Shown in pieces: positions 1 to 9,816 of a stretch of DNA of 47,899 nt. The notes beneath the pieces are model-generated. The model was not told the origin of the DNA. It made no database searches and saw only the letters and a list, made by a program, of their open reading frames with translations. Origin of the DNA: Candidatus Heimdallarchaeota archaeon (GTDB lineage: Archaea; Asgardarchaeota; Heimdallarchaeia; Heimdallarchaeales; Kariarchaeaceae); contig JALWRB010000356.1 of the NCBI GenBank assembly GCA_027077875.1, positions 1 to 47,899 of the forward strand, read 5' to 3'. The position numbers and the translations under genes are program-made. The first letter of the stretch is position 1, and every line of letters starts with the position of its first letter.

Positions 1-1
1 A

Positions 2-445
2 GAGCTAGCGACAAGCGACAATCTTATCATAGTGCCAACAGATCTCCCATTCGTCCGGACTGTGGATATTCACAGACTGGTTGACGCTCTCAAGAACAGT
101 GAATTCAGCATTTACAGGATCAAAGATAGATTCACCATGCTCTTCTTTGGATGTAGGAAGGAGGTTATCAACAGGGTGCAGAATCCCTTCAGAGCTAGAG
201 AGTTCCTCTGGAATGCCAGATCGTGCACGATATTCGAGGCAGAATCACAAGGAAATCTGATAAACATCAATACGAGAGAAATGATTCCAAAGCGAATAAC
301 AGATTTGAACATCTCGGGTGCTTACAGGGTGGAGATCCCCGCTTTTGGAGAGGACTGCGCAGGTAGGTTAGAAAGGTACGGATTCTGGAAAGATTACCCA
401 GACATGGAAGAGAAGTTGAAGAAGTATCTCAGCGATTGCGAATAA
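2..445 (+). CDS. C-terminal part of a possible nucleotidyltransferase (MobA/CofC-like), truncated by window edge
   Basis: Frame stays open upstream of the listed GTG (ELATSDNLII-VPTDLPFV...), so the gene probably starts outside the window. 'VPTDLPFV' resembles the NTP-transferase D-motif; family call is tentative. Confidence 0.45.
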   Translation, partial: ELATSDNLIIVPTDLPFVRTVDIHRLVDALKNSEFSIYRIKDRFTMLFFGCRKEVINRVQNPFRAREFLWNARSCTIFEAESQGNLININTREMIPKRITDLNISGAYRVEIPAFGEDCAGRLERYGFWKDYPDMEEKLKKYLSDCE

Positions 446-685
446 CCCAATATGTACTAATGACCCTTTAGTTTGAGGATTTGTAGCTTGTATTACATTA
501 TTCTCATCAATTGTGTGAAAGAACAGGAATAAATCGGATGGTAGCATATTGCCAAAACAAATTCAAATATTGCTTTTGGTCGTTGACAGAAAGGGTATTC
601 TCGTGATCATCTATAACCGAGGGAGCTCTGTGTCATCCCAAATAATATACTCAGAAATTGCGTGTAACACGAGTTATCCGTAAAT

Positions 686-2257
686 CTACCCGTGAAGCTC
701 AATGATGGAGTTGAGGTAATCCTCCAGTTGCGACCGTTTCATCTTGCTCCTCAGCTTGGTTCCCGACACATCCAAATCCTTCATGACCTTCAACTCCTCC
801 TTCATTCGGTCCTCAAAAACGGCCAATCGGGATTGGTACGAAACCATCTTGTTTTCCTCAATGACTTGACGAGCCTTATCTAGGTGCTGTTCATACTTCT
901 TGCCCTCGCTCATGATCAGCGCGAAGTGTGCATGAAGGAAATTGATCTCTACTTCCAATCGAGGATTGTTCGAACGGAGGAGTAGGTCATCAAGTTTCTC
1001 AATTATAGAAGAAAACTCCTCCAACACCTCCTGCTCATTAAGAATAAGATATTCCCTCAGTACAAGATCAGCCAGATTGAAGAGGGCGGATATCATGAAT
1101 TGGAACTCTAGTTTTTCCTTTTTGAGGATATTTCTAAATATTAACTGGGATTTTACTATCGACGTCAGATCCTTGTTCTTACGGAGAAACATGCCCTCTG
1201 CCATCTTAGCTCTGACTTCTACCTCAGGTGAGTTCGAGGTCTCCATCAGCTTTCTCAATCGCATCGTGATTGCATAGGTATCACGCCCAGTTGCCATGTA
1301 GATCTTTTGTAGAAGGTAAAGTGCATCGGCGAGATCTGGATCGCTCGGTTGATCCTCGAATCTTAGGATCAGCGGGATGATGTAATTCTCCGACTTCTTA
1401 TAATCGCGGAGTTGGTAGTAGACTGTAGCTAGATTGAGGTAATTAGAACGCACATAGTCAAAATCTTCTATATTTTCACGGTGTCGAAGACTGTTGTGAA
1501 AATGATCTAATGCCTCCCTGAAGTTTCCAAGAGCCTCCAAGGTAACACCAATATTGTTCTCGACGGACGCGACATCATTAGCGGATTCTAGTTCTTTGTA
1601 CAATTCAAGGGAAGAGCGGTAGTACTCAAGAGCCTTCTGGAGCTCACCTAGACTGTCGTACACCACCCCAATATTGTTCAGCGTGTTGGCGATATCACCT
1701 TTATTTCCAATCTTACGGTCGATCACGAGGCATTGATTGTAGTATCCTAATGCATCCTCGAATTCACCTTGGTTTCTCAAGACAATTCCTAGGTTATTAT
1801 AGACGATGGCCATTCCCATGTCGTCATCGTAAGCTGCCTTAATTCTAAGGGCCTTCTCAAGTTCGGAACGAGCCTCGGAGTACTTTCCCAATCCCTTGAG
1901 AAGGAGACCGAGAAGGTTGAAATAGTCGGCCAAGAGAACATCTTTACCATCACTTAGGTCTAGGTCTGACGGATCAATTTGCCGCATTAGGTCATAACCC
2001 TCCTTGTATTTTCCCAGTTTGTTAAGAAGGTAGGCCTTGTTGGTAATTGTCTTGAGCAGAATCGGAGGGTCTAGATTGCTGCTTAGGAGTTTGTCAAATA
2101 AGTCCGATGCCTTACGGAACTCACCAGTATGGGTGAAGATAAGCGCCTTGAGTAACTCTAGTCTTACGCTATATTCATAACTCTGAATGAGATCCAGAGC
2201 TTCGTTGTATCTTCCACTGACATAGAGTGACACAATCTCATCTGGAACCTCATCCAT
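686..2257 (-). CDS. Tetratricopeptide (TPR) repeat protein
   Basis: 523 aa with repeated TPR signatures (GLGKYSEARSELEKALRI, YNNLGIVLRNQGEFEDALGYYNQCL, LNNIGVVYDSLGELQKALEYYRSSL). Confidence 0.9.
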   Translation of the reverse strand: MDEVPDEIVSLYVSGRYNEALDLIQSYEYSVRLELLKALIFTHTGEFRKASDLFDKLLSSNLDPPILLKTITNKAYLLNKLGKYKEGYDLMRQIDPSDLDLSDGKDVLLADYFNLLGLLLKGLGKYSEARSELEKALRIKAAYDDDMGMAIVYNNLGIVLRNQGEFEDALGYYNQCLVIDRKIGNKGDIANTLNNIGVVYDSLGELQKALEYYRSSLELYKELESANDVASVENNIGVTLEALGNFREALDHFHNSLRHRENIEDFDYVRSNYLNLATVYYQLRDYKKSENYIIPLILRFEDQPSDPDLADALYLLQKIYMATGRDTYAITMRLRKLMETSNSPEVEVRAKMAEGMFLRKNKDLTSIVKSQLIFRNILKKEKLEFQFMISALFNLADLVLREYLILNEQEVLEEFSSIIEKLDDLLLRSNNPRLEVEINFLHAHFALIMSEGKKYEQHLDKARQVIEENKMVSYQSRLAVFEDRMKEELKVMKDLDVSGTKLRSKMKRSQLEDYLNSIIELHG

Positions 2258-2281
2258 AGTCTCATTCTTAGTATTGTGAAT

Positions 2282-2692
2282 TTAGGGATTTCTAGAAGTT
2301 TGTTCAATATATTCACGGATTCGGTCAAGCATTGGTATATCGAGGGCAGCCCATTCTAAATTCGCAAATTCACTTGGTCTTACCCATTGGTAGTTCTGGC
2401 CGACATTAAGGAAGAGGTCACCTCCGATAATCTCGCACTCCAAAGCGATCATTATGTAGTGGTCTCCACCTAGGATATCAGCAGAGATGGCAATAGGGTT
2501 CCCCACCGATATCGTGAGATTCAACTCTTCCATTATCTCACGTTTTAGCGAAACTGCAGGGTCTTCACCGAATTCTACCTTACCTCCGGGAAACTCCCAC
2601 TTGTTGCCCTGCATGGAATCGATCTCTCGATGTACGACCAATACCGCACACTCGTTTACAATTACCGCGCAGACAACTAATTTCTGCTTCAC
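2282..2692 (-). CDS. NUDIX hydrolase (MutT-like)
   Basis: Nudix box GGKVEFGEDPAVSLKREIMEEL. Confidence 0.9.
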   Translation of the reverse strand: MKQKLVVCAVIVNECAVLVVHREIDSMQGNKWEFPGGKVEFGEDPAVSLKREIMEELNLTISVGNPIAISADILGGDHYIMIALECEIIGGDLFLNVGQNYQWVRPSEFANLEWAALDIPMLDRIREYIEQTSRNP

Positions 2693-3684
2693 AGTTCGAG
2701 AGAGTATCTCCTATTTATAACAAGTTCACTAATGTCTGATGCATAGTCCCCTAGCCTGAGAATTGACTTCCGCAGTGGAAAGTCCTCCAAGGTCTCTGGG
2801 ATTGAAGCAATTGTCTTAAGGAGACGCTCCTTGGTTTCAATCGCCTTTTCTGCGAGCCGACTGTCCTTTCTCTGGAATGCCTTGACCGAGTCTGAACACG
2901 CATTCCGTGTTTCCTGATATATGATACGGAGAGTGGAGTCCCTATTAGCGCTGTAGGAGACTGAACGAACAATCTTGTCACAGTGATCAGCCATTCTTTC
3001 TATGTGTTTAATCAGGAGATGATAATCGATAACATCGGAGGGAAATATTCCAATCTCTTGGGCGAAGATGCCATTCTTTGATGCCTTGTAGAGTTGCCGA
3101 AGAGCAAGATAATACAGTCTGTCCATAGTGTTCTCGCTGTTGTTAACAATCAGTACAGCATCTTTCTCGTCCTCGAAAACTGCGGTTTCAGCAAGGTTCA
3201 TCATGTTAAAAGCAGTAAACCATGCCTTTTGTACAATCTCATCAATACTCATCTGGGAGAGGTTTAGGGCATCCTGAATTACCAACCTATCAGACTTCTC
3301 CTCTATAATCTCAGCACCCCAGAGTTTGTTTGTAATAGCATTGGTAGCGAGGATGATCTTTGCAGGAAGATGCTCAAGTTCCTTCTCCTTTGGAGCAATT
3401 ACGATTCTATTATATGAGGCAAGATAGCTTGCAAGGATTTTTCTGATAATTGATCCAGGAGAGTCATTCTTCGAAACCCAAAGAATTATCTCATCCTCCT
3501 CTTTTGGCTCCGTTAACACATGATTAGGCTTAATGATCAAGGAACCGTCTAGATTCTCTTCAATGATGACCTCGGAGTTTTTGTCTAGACCTATCTTAGT
3601 GATCCACCACTTCGGGAGAGTAACGACGTAGCTTGAATTTCCTGCAAATTGCAGTTTTCGTCTGACATATTTTGACCGAGCCAT
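2689..3684 (-). CDS. AbrB/SpoVT-type DNA-binding domain + PhoU domains; phosphate uptake regulator
   Basis: N-terminal swapped-hairpin motif (RRKLQFAGNSSYVVTLPKWWITKIGLDKNSEVII) followed by PhoU-like helices; divergent from pstS. Confidence 0.85.
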   Translation of the reverse strand: MARSKYVRRKLQFAGNSSYVVTLPKWWITKIGLDKNSEVIIEENLDGSLIIKPNHVLTEPKEEDEIILWVSKNDSPGSIIRKILASYLASYNRIVIAPKEKELEHLPAKIILATNAITNKLWGAEIIEEKSDRLVIQDALNLSQMSIDEIVQKAWFTAFNMMNLAETAVFEDEKDAVLIVNNSENTMDRLYYLALRQLYKASKNGIFAQEIGIFPSDVIDYHLLIKHIERMADHCDKIVRSVSYSANRDSTLRIIYQETRNACSDSVKAFQRKDSRLAEKAIETKERLLKTIASIPETLEDFPLRKSILRLGDYASDISELVINRRYSLEL

Positions 3685-3796
3685 ACTTTGAAGTAGATCT
3701 TATTCTTTAGAAATATAGAGATACCACTACAGAAAACAGAGAGTTCCGAGATCACAGGATCATCTGGAATCTATGCGGGGGTACGAAGCACTGATC

Positions 3797-3811
3797 TCAC
3801 TTAATAAGTGA
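3797..3811. promoter_or_regulatory. Perfect inverted repeat TCACTT-AAT-AAGTGA in the divergent phoU-like/pstS intergenic region
   Basis: Read directly; position fits an operator, function inferred. Confidence 0.35.
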
Positions 3812-3931
3812 TGTTCTCACAAATACCATCTATGAAACTCGGAGAAATTCTGAGGAAATCATAATATACAGTTCATTCAGAATATATTTAGAGAGGTCTT
3901 ATCACAATCAGTTCTCAATTTTATATTAACC

Positions 3932-4912
3932 ATGAACAGGAAATACATCGTTGGATTGGCTCTGATTTCACTAATCATGATTTCGGCAGTTAATGCAGAA
4001 GTCCAAACCCTAAGGATCAAAGGGTCGAACACACTATTCCCTATTATCGAATCTGCGAGCTTGGAATGGGAAGATCAGTACCCAGACGTAACAATCGAGG
4101 CAGCAGGCCCAGGATCAGGTGCAGGGATGAAGCTTCTTCTCGATGGTCAGACGGACATAGCACCCATGTCAAGAGCACCAAAAGACTCGGAAATTCAAGC
4201 CGGAGTTGACAAAGGTATGAACATCAAGTCCGAAACTGTAGGTCTCGACGCTCTTATAATAATTGTTAACAAAGACAACCCTATCAATGATCTCACGCAT
4301 GATCAGATTGCCGGGATCTTCAATGGCACAATACGTAAGTGGTCCTCGATTGACCCCACAGTCAATCTGGTAAAGGATGAGATAAAGGTTATTGAGAGGG
4401 ACACGAATTCTGGCACACACGATTATTTCAATGAATTCTTCCTAGGTGAAGGCTCAGTCCCTGCAGATAAATTAGGTGAGAACTACGCTCAGTATGCTTC
4501 AACCTCACAGCTCTTTGAGAACGTCGCAAGTGAGGTGAATGCCATTGGATATGGAGGACTAGCCTACCTCGATGACACGGTTAAAGCGGTTAATGTCGAC
4601 GGAAAGACCCCATCAGTTGAGACAGCAAAGACTGGTGAGTACCCCGTAGCTAGACCTCTCTACCTCGTCTATGACGACAAAACACTGATTGACATCGGTA
4701 GGACCTTCATCGACTACATACTTTCGCCAGAGGGTCAAAGACTGGTTCTGGACGTAGGTTATGTCAATGTGAAGGAAGCAGCAGATCCTTCTGCCTCTGG
4801 TGCAAATACCAGTGAGGATCTTGCTTCTTTCCCACTCTTCTACAGTATCATTGGGATAGCAGGTGCAATTACAATATTTAGAAAGAAGAGAGTTAATGCG
4901 GCAAATATTTAG
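3932..4912 (+). CDS. pstS: Phosphate ABC transporter substrate-binding protein PstS with C-terminal TM anchor
   Basis: Signal peptide; 'IKGSNTLFPI', 'GPGSGAGMKLLLDGQTDIAPMSR', 'RDTNSGTHDYF' PstS motifs; C-terminal hydrophobic helix followed by RKKR. Confidence 0.92.
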   Translation: MNRKYIVGLALISLIMISAVNAEVQTLRIKGSNTLFPIIESASLEWEDQYPDVTIEAAGPGSGAGMKLLLDGQTDIAPMSRAPKDSEIQAGVDKGMNIKSETVGLDALIIIVNKDNPINDLTHDQIAGIFNGTIRKWSSIDPTVNLVKDEIKVIERDTNSGTHDYFNEFFLGEGSVPADKLGENYAQYASTSQLFENVASEVNAIGYGGLAYLDDTVKAVNVDGKTPSVETAKTGEYPVARPLYLVYDDKTLIDIGRTFIDYILSPEGQRLVLDVGYVNVKEAADPSASGANTSEDLASFPLFYSIIGIAGAITIFRKKRVNAANI

Positions 4913-4979
4913 AACTGATTTTCTCCAATATATTAGCGTTCAACAATTATACACATAACATCTTCAACAACAGATACCT

Positions 4980-5978
4980 ATGGATTGGAAGAAACTACTG
5001 GATTTTCTCTCTATTGAAAGTGTATCTGGAAATGAGGAAAAGGCAGCAAAATGGATTCATTCGTATTTGAATTCAATCGGATGGGATGCAGAGCTAATTG
5101 AAGTTGAACCACAAAGATACAACGTGTACTCTAATTTGAACAGTAAAGTCCTCTTCTGTTCACACTTCGATGTTGTTCCTCCACATATCCCACCACGTGA
5201 GGAAGGGGCAAAAATCACGGGGAGAGGAACATCCGATGCCAAGGGAGTAATAATGTCACAGGTTGAGGCAGCCGTTAAGATGGTAGAAGAAGGGATACTT
5301 GGGAAGGAGGATATTGGGTTTGCCTATGTCTGTGGAGAGGAGGTAGATCATCTGGGAGCTAAATATTTAGAGAAGGAGGAATTTCATGCCTCAATTGCAA
5401 TTGTCGGTGAACCTACAGAGAACATGTTGTGCAAGTTTGGATTCGGGCTTCTAAAAGTCAGGTTCATCACAACGGGAAAAGTAGGTCATTCGGCTTTCCC
5501 GGATTCAGGTTATTCTGCGATTCATGATCTAATCGAGTTGCTGGGAGGATTAGGAGAAATCTGCGGAGAGAAAGAAGGTGTGGGTAAGACTACTTATAAC
5601 ATCGGGATGATATCGGGAGGGATTGCAGCCAACGTGTATGCTCCCAGAGCAGAGGCAACGGTACTTTTCAGATTGGCTGAATCCAGTGATGGAATGGAGG
5701 AGAAGATACAGAATCTGATTGAGAGACGGAAATCAGTAACCTTCGAGATTTTGTCAAAGTTCGACCCTCTTGAGTTCACGGTCGTTGATGGAATCGAGAA
5801 GACAGTTGCTCGATTCAACTCTGATGCAAAATACCTCAAGGAAAAGGTGGACAAACTTTTGCTATTCGGTCCAGGTGATATCAAGGTGGCCCACAGCAAG
5901 GATGAGTTCATCTCAAAGCAAAGTTTTCTGGATGGAATAGACACTTACGTCTCCGCTATCAAGAGTCTAATCGGGTAG
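4980..5978 (+). CDS. M20-family metallopeptidase / deacylase (ArgE/DapE/LysK-like)
   Basis: Motifs 'LFCSHFDVVPP', 'GRGTSDAKGVIMSQ', 'CGEEVDHLGAKYL', 'GEPTENM'. Confidence 0.85.
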   Translation: MDWKKLLDFLSIESVSGNEEKAAKWIHSYLNSIGWDAELIEVEPQRYNVYSNLNSKVLFCSHFDVVPPHIPPREEGAKITGRGTSDAKGVIMSQVEAAVKMVEEGILGKEDIGFAYVCGEEVDHLGAKYLEKEEFHASIAIVGEPTENMLCKFGFGLLKVRFITTGKVGHSAFPDSGYSAIHDLIELLGGLGEICGEKEGVGKTTYNIGMISGGIAANVYAPRAEATVLFRLAESSDGMEEKIQNLIERRKSVTFEILSKFDPLEFTVVDGIEKTVARFNSDAKYLKEKVDKLLLFGPGDIKVAHSKDEFISKQSFLDGIDTYVSAIKSLIG

Positions 5979-6013
5979 AAGAAAGGTGAAATATCCCTAG
6001 GAGGAAGTTCGGT

Positions 6014-7387
6014 ATGAACAGATTCTTTCTTCCAAAACTCCTCTACCGAAACTATGAATTCGAACGGGACAGATACATCGAGGTCAATTCCGAGGGGAGA
6101 ATTGAGAAGATCGGGAGAACAAGGGAACTTGGGAGTACAGAACTCAATTCAGCAGAAATCCTTGAAGGGATTGTACTACCCGGATTTGTGAACAGCCACT
6201 CCCATGCCTTCCAAGTCCTCTTACGAGGGATGGGGGATCATCCAAAGAATTTCCATGACTGGGTAAAATCATCACTGTATCCACTGGTCAGGTCGTTGAA
6301 GACAGAAGACATTGTCACTGCCACCAAGGTTGCCTATGCTCAAATGCTCATGAGGGGCATTACCTCAGTCGGTGAATTCCATTACCTCCACAATCTCCAT
6401 CCTGAAGAGAACCCGGAGATTGAGAACAATGACCCTATTTCCATAGCAGTCATCGAGGCAGCTAGGGAAGTCGGAATACGGCAGAGGTTCCTCTACACCG
6501 GATACGACCTAGGTAACAAACCAGGTCAAGAGAGGTTCCACAGAAAGGCATTTGAGGTAATTGAGAGTCTAAACTACCTCCGGAAAAAATATAGAGATGA
6601 TCCACTCATCGAGATCGGGGCAGCACCACACTCTCTCCACGGCGCTTCCGAGGAGATGATCAGGAGTATGATGGAGTGGGCGGAACAGAACAGTGAGGTC
6701 TGCCACATCCACCTCTCTGAACAGAAGAGTGATGTTGAAGAGTCCATAAGTCAGTTCGGTATGAGACCTGTTGAGTACCTAGAAGATAGGGGGCTACTAT
6801 CGTCAATGATGGCGATAGTTCACGGGATATGGCTTGAGAACAGTGAGATCAACACACTTCTTACCCATGGTGTCAAACACGTCTACAACCCCATGACAAA
6901 TATGCACCTTGGAGACGGAATTGCACCAATCAGGCAGTATGTCGCTAGGGGAGTTGTAACCGCCTTAGGCACAGATGCAAATATGGACCCTGATCTTGTA
7001 ATGGAAATGAGAGCCACCGAGTACCTCCAGAGAATTGAGGGCTTGGAGATGGGAATCATTGGAGCTGTGACCGATGATGCGTCGCCTGCGATGACACTGT
7101 ACAAGATGGCGACGGTCAATGGTGGGATAGCCCTGAATCTAAAGGTCGGAGTGCTCGATGAGGGATACTATGCAGATTTCATAGTCATAGATCCAGATCA
7201 TCTCAACTTCGGAGGTGGGATTGACAAGTATTTCTTGGAGAATCTCACGCTCTCCACGACTATATCTACCGTTCTGAAATCAGTCTATGTCGGTGGAGAA
7301 CAAGTGTTTAACAGGGAAGATGGGATCACAAAAATTGACACCAGTGAACTTCTAAAGAAACTCAACGAAATCGTGAAGTCAGTATAA
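6014..7387 (+). CDS. Amidohydrolase family protein (HutF/formimidoylglutamate deiminase or ATZ/TRZ-like)
   Basis: 'GFVNSHSHAFQVLLRGMGD' metal motif, 'HIHLSEQKSDVEES', 'LGTDANMDPDLVMEMR'. Confidence 0.85.
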   Translation: MNRFFLPKLLYRNYEFERDRYIEVNSEGRIEKIGRTRELGSTELNSAEILEGIVLPGFVNSHSHAFQVLLRGMGDHPKNFHDWVKSSLYPLVRSLKTEDIVTATKVAYAQMLMRGITSVGEFHYLHNLHPEENPEIENNDPISIAVIEAAREVGIRQRFLYTGYDLGNKPGQERFHRKAFEVIESLNYLRKKYRDDPLIEIGAAPHSLHGASEEMIRSMMEWAEQNSEVCHIHLSEQKSDVEESISQFGMRPVEYLEDRGLLSSMMAIVHGIWLENSEINTLLTHGVKHVYNPMTNMHLGDGIAPIRQYVARGVVTALGTDANMDPDLVMEMRATEYLQRIEGLEMGIIGAVTDDASPAMTLYKMATVNGGIALNLKVGVLDEGYYADFIVIDPDHLNFGGGIDKYFLENLTLSTTISTVLKSVYVGGEQVFNREDGITKIDTSELLKKLNEIVKSV

Positions 7388-8027
7388 CATGTTCTCGGGA
7401 CAGTAGAGTGTCTTCAGTATTGAAATGACTGATATCGTTGATGGTTCGTATAAAGTTAGTACCATCATCAAGTCTGGATAGAATTGTCAGACTGCAGTTG
7501 TCAATTCTTATGTCAGTGATTGACTTCTGGTCATCTGTAAGACCCATCCAGTTGTGTATTATCGACACTATAGTCTGGGAATGGGCTACCAGAACAAGGG
7601 AGTTCTCCTCCCGCTTGTCAAGTTTGGCCATAAATTTCTGAATCCTTCGGTCGAACTCTCGCCAAGTCTCTGCGTTCTCATAGGGTCTCCAGTCAAGGAT
7701 TGGTTGTGTCTTAGGTGCCTTGATCTCAAGGATCTTGTCACGGTTTAATCCATCGGCAACACCTTGGTTGATCTCCCGAAGGAGTTCATCGTACTCAATA
7801 TCAACAAGTAGCTCTCGTGAGATGAACTCCGCAGTCTGAGCTGCTCGCTTGATATCGCTGGAGATGATCGCGATTGTCCCTTCGATGATCTTTCCTAGTC
7901 GATGGGCGACGTACTGAGCCTGGAGCTCACCCAAGTCGGTCAATACAGTGTCCGTCCACCCTCCGACAAAGTTGTCTGTCTGGTGTTTGCCCTGTCCATG
8001 CCTAATTAGGATTAGGTTTGTAACCAC
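7362..8027 (-). CDS. Histidine phosphatase family protein (phosphoglycerate mutase-like)
   Basis: 'LILIRHGQGKHQ' RHG motif; 'LVLVAHSQTIVSII'. Overlaps the 3' end of the amidohydrolase. Confidence 0.85.
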   Translation of the reverse strand: MVTNLILIRHGQGKHQTDNFVGGWTDTVLTDLGELQAQYVAHRLGKIIEGTIAIISSDIKRAAQTAEFISRELLVDIEYDELLREINQGVADGLNRDKILEIKAPKTQPILDWRPYENAETWREFDRRIQKFMAKLDKREENSLVLVAHSQTIVSIIHNWMGLTDDQKSITDIRIDNCSLTILSRLDDGTNFIRTINDISHFNTEDTLLSREHVILTSRFR

Positions 8028-8195
8028 AGTGTAGTATCCATTACCTTGTTCTTAAACCTGATAATTTAGGTAGAAACTAAAACGCAGTTATCAATATTCA
8101 ATGTCCGAAGTTAGTGTTGAAATCATCTAGCATCTAGTTGGCAAAGAATATGTAGGCAAGGCGAGATTTATTATCGACGGACAATAGAATAACCA

Positions 8196-9731
8196 GTGAA
8201 AAGGTTCTCAAATGTCGCAGAGGTATTTCCCAATTATCTCACTGATGAGTCAAACCTCTTGACATCAAACGATGTCGAGGAGATACTGTTCCCTGAGAGC
8301 ACTTCTGAGGTTCAAGAAATTGTGCTAAAGGCAAGAGAATTGGGGAAGCAGATAACTATCTCAGGTGGTGGGACGGGTATTGCAGCAGGAAGAGTACCAT
8401 TATCTGGTTGGATAGTGGCTACAGATGAGATGAGAAATGTTGAAGGAGGAATATTCTGGACGGATCCAGAGAGTGGGAAGAAATACAGCTATATTCTCCA
8501 GAAGGTCGATGAAGAGAACGCTCTGCTGACGGTACCAGTATCTATAACGGTGAAGTCAATACAGAACCTAGTCCGTGAGCTGGGGTGGTTTTACCCACCA
8601 GACCCTACGGAGAGATCAGCGTTTATTGGAGGAAATTTCGCAACGAACGCCTCGGGATCAAGGAGCTTTAGGTACGGTCCAACCAGAGAATGGGTACATT
8701 CTGCAGTGATTGTCCTGCCTGATGGTCAGGTGGTTCAGCTCTCACAAGAGGATCAGGGTGTCACAGAAGACCTAATAGAAATATCTAGCTATAAAATCCC
8801 CAGACCAACATATCCACAACCACAAACGACAAAGAATGTAGCGGGACCGGTGATTACGGATGATTCAAAAGCGATAGACCTGTTCATCGGAACTGACGGC
8901 ATTTTCGGAATTACTACCAGCATCACCCTAAAACTGATTAGACCTCCATCTACGATTCTAAACATCATGGTCTATTGCCCTGACACCTCCTCAGCTGTTC
9001 GACTCATACAAATAGCTCAGGAGCAACGCCGAAGACAGGAGTTCCCCATACCCCTTTCCGTGGAGTACCTCGATGAGCGGGCCACGCGTATCATGAGGGG
9101 AGATGAGGGGGATACCGTGACTATCATTCTTGAGCAGGAAGCCAATGATGAGACCGAGATGGAAGCAGCTCTGGAATTTTGGGCAACGAAATTTGAGGAA
9201 CTGAACCTAGAAGATAGCTCGGTTGCGATGACACATAAAGAGATTGAGCGCCACAAGCAGTTAAGGCATCTGGTTCCCGAGACGGTGAATGCCATGGCAA
9301 GGCGAAATGGGATGCCCAAGTTAGGAACGGACTACGCAGCGCCAATCTCAATGACACAGGAAATATTTGATCTTGGTCGAGAAATAGGTGAAGAATTCGA
9401 AACTGAAATATCAAAATTACATCCCCTAGATGGAAAGCCGGGTTATGCCATGTGGGCACATGCAGGTGATGCCCATGTTCACCTCAACCTTCTACCACGC
9501 AATGATAATGAGAAGGAGATTGCCAAGCGACTAATGGTGAAGATGATGAATGAAATCGTAGGATGGAAGGGAACAATAGCTGCAGAGCATGGTCTGGGGA
9601 AAAAACGTTTTGGAGGAAGTCCAGCCTTAGAAATCATGATTGGAAAGAAGGGGATGTGGGAAATACACCGGATGAAAGAGATCCTTGACCCAGAATTCCT
9701 TCTAAACAGAGGAAATCTAATCGATCCATAA
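8196..9731 (+). CDS. FAD-binding oxidoreductase (D-lactate dehydrogenase/GlcD-like)
   Basis: GTG start; 'ITISGGGTGIAAGRVPL', 'GGNFATNASGSRSFRYG', C-terminal 'MWAHAGDAHVHLNLLPR', 'AAEHGLGKKR'. Confidence 0.88.
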   Translation: MKRFSNVAEVFPNYLTDESNLLTSNDVEEILFPESTSEVQEIVLKARELGKQITISGGGTGIAAGRVPLSGWIVATDEMRNVEGGIFWTDPESGKKYSYILQKVDEENALLTVPVSITVKSIQNLVRELGWFYPPDPTERSAFIGGNFATNASGSRSFRYGPTREWVHSAVIVLPDGQVVQLSQEDQGVTEDLIEISSYKIPRPTYPQPQTTKNVAGPVITDDSKAIDLFIGTDGIFGITTSITLKLIRPPSTILNIMVYCPDTSSAVRLIQIAQEQRRRQEFPIPLSVEYLDERATRIMRGDEGDTVTIILEQEANDETEMEAALEFWATKFEELNLEDSSVAMTHKEIERHKQLRHLVPETVNAMARRNGMPKLGTDYAAPISMTQEIFDLGREIGEEFETEISKLHPLDGKPGYAMWAHAGDAHVHLNLLPRNDNEKEIAKRLMVKMMNEIVGWKGTIAAEHGLGKKRFGGSPALEIMIGKKGMWEIHRMKEILDPEFLLNRGNLIDP

Positions 9732-9737
9732 AACTCG

Positions 9738-9778
9738 GAGTTTCAGAGCAGTAAATGAAACTCTGAATTTCATTAGTA
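9738..9778. promoter_or_regulatory. Overlapping inverted repeats upstream of pstCA (GAGTTTC...GAAACTC; AATGAAA-ctctgaa-TTTCATT)
   Basis: Read directly between glcD-like stop and pstCA start. Confidence 0.35.
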
Positions 9779-9816
9779 TCTGCTTTTGACAAAAGACTTG
9801 CTCTGTCAATATAGAG

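Noticed and set aside
9124-9459. Antisense ORFs (9017-9319, 9124-9459) in the FAD oxidoreductase gene
   Set aside because: Cys/Ser/Pro-rich compositions typical of shadow frames and no family resemblance.
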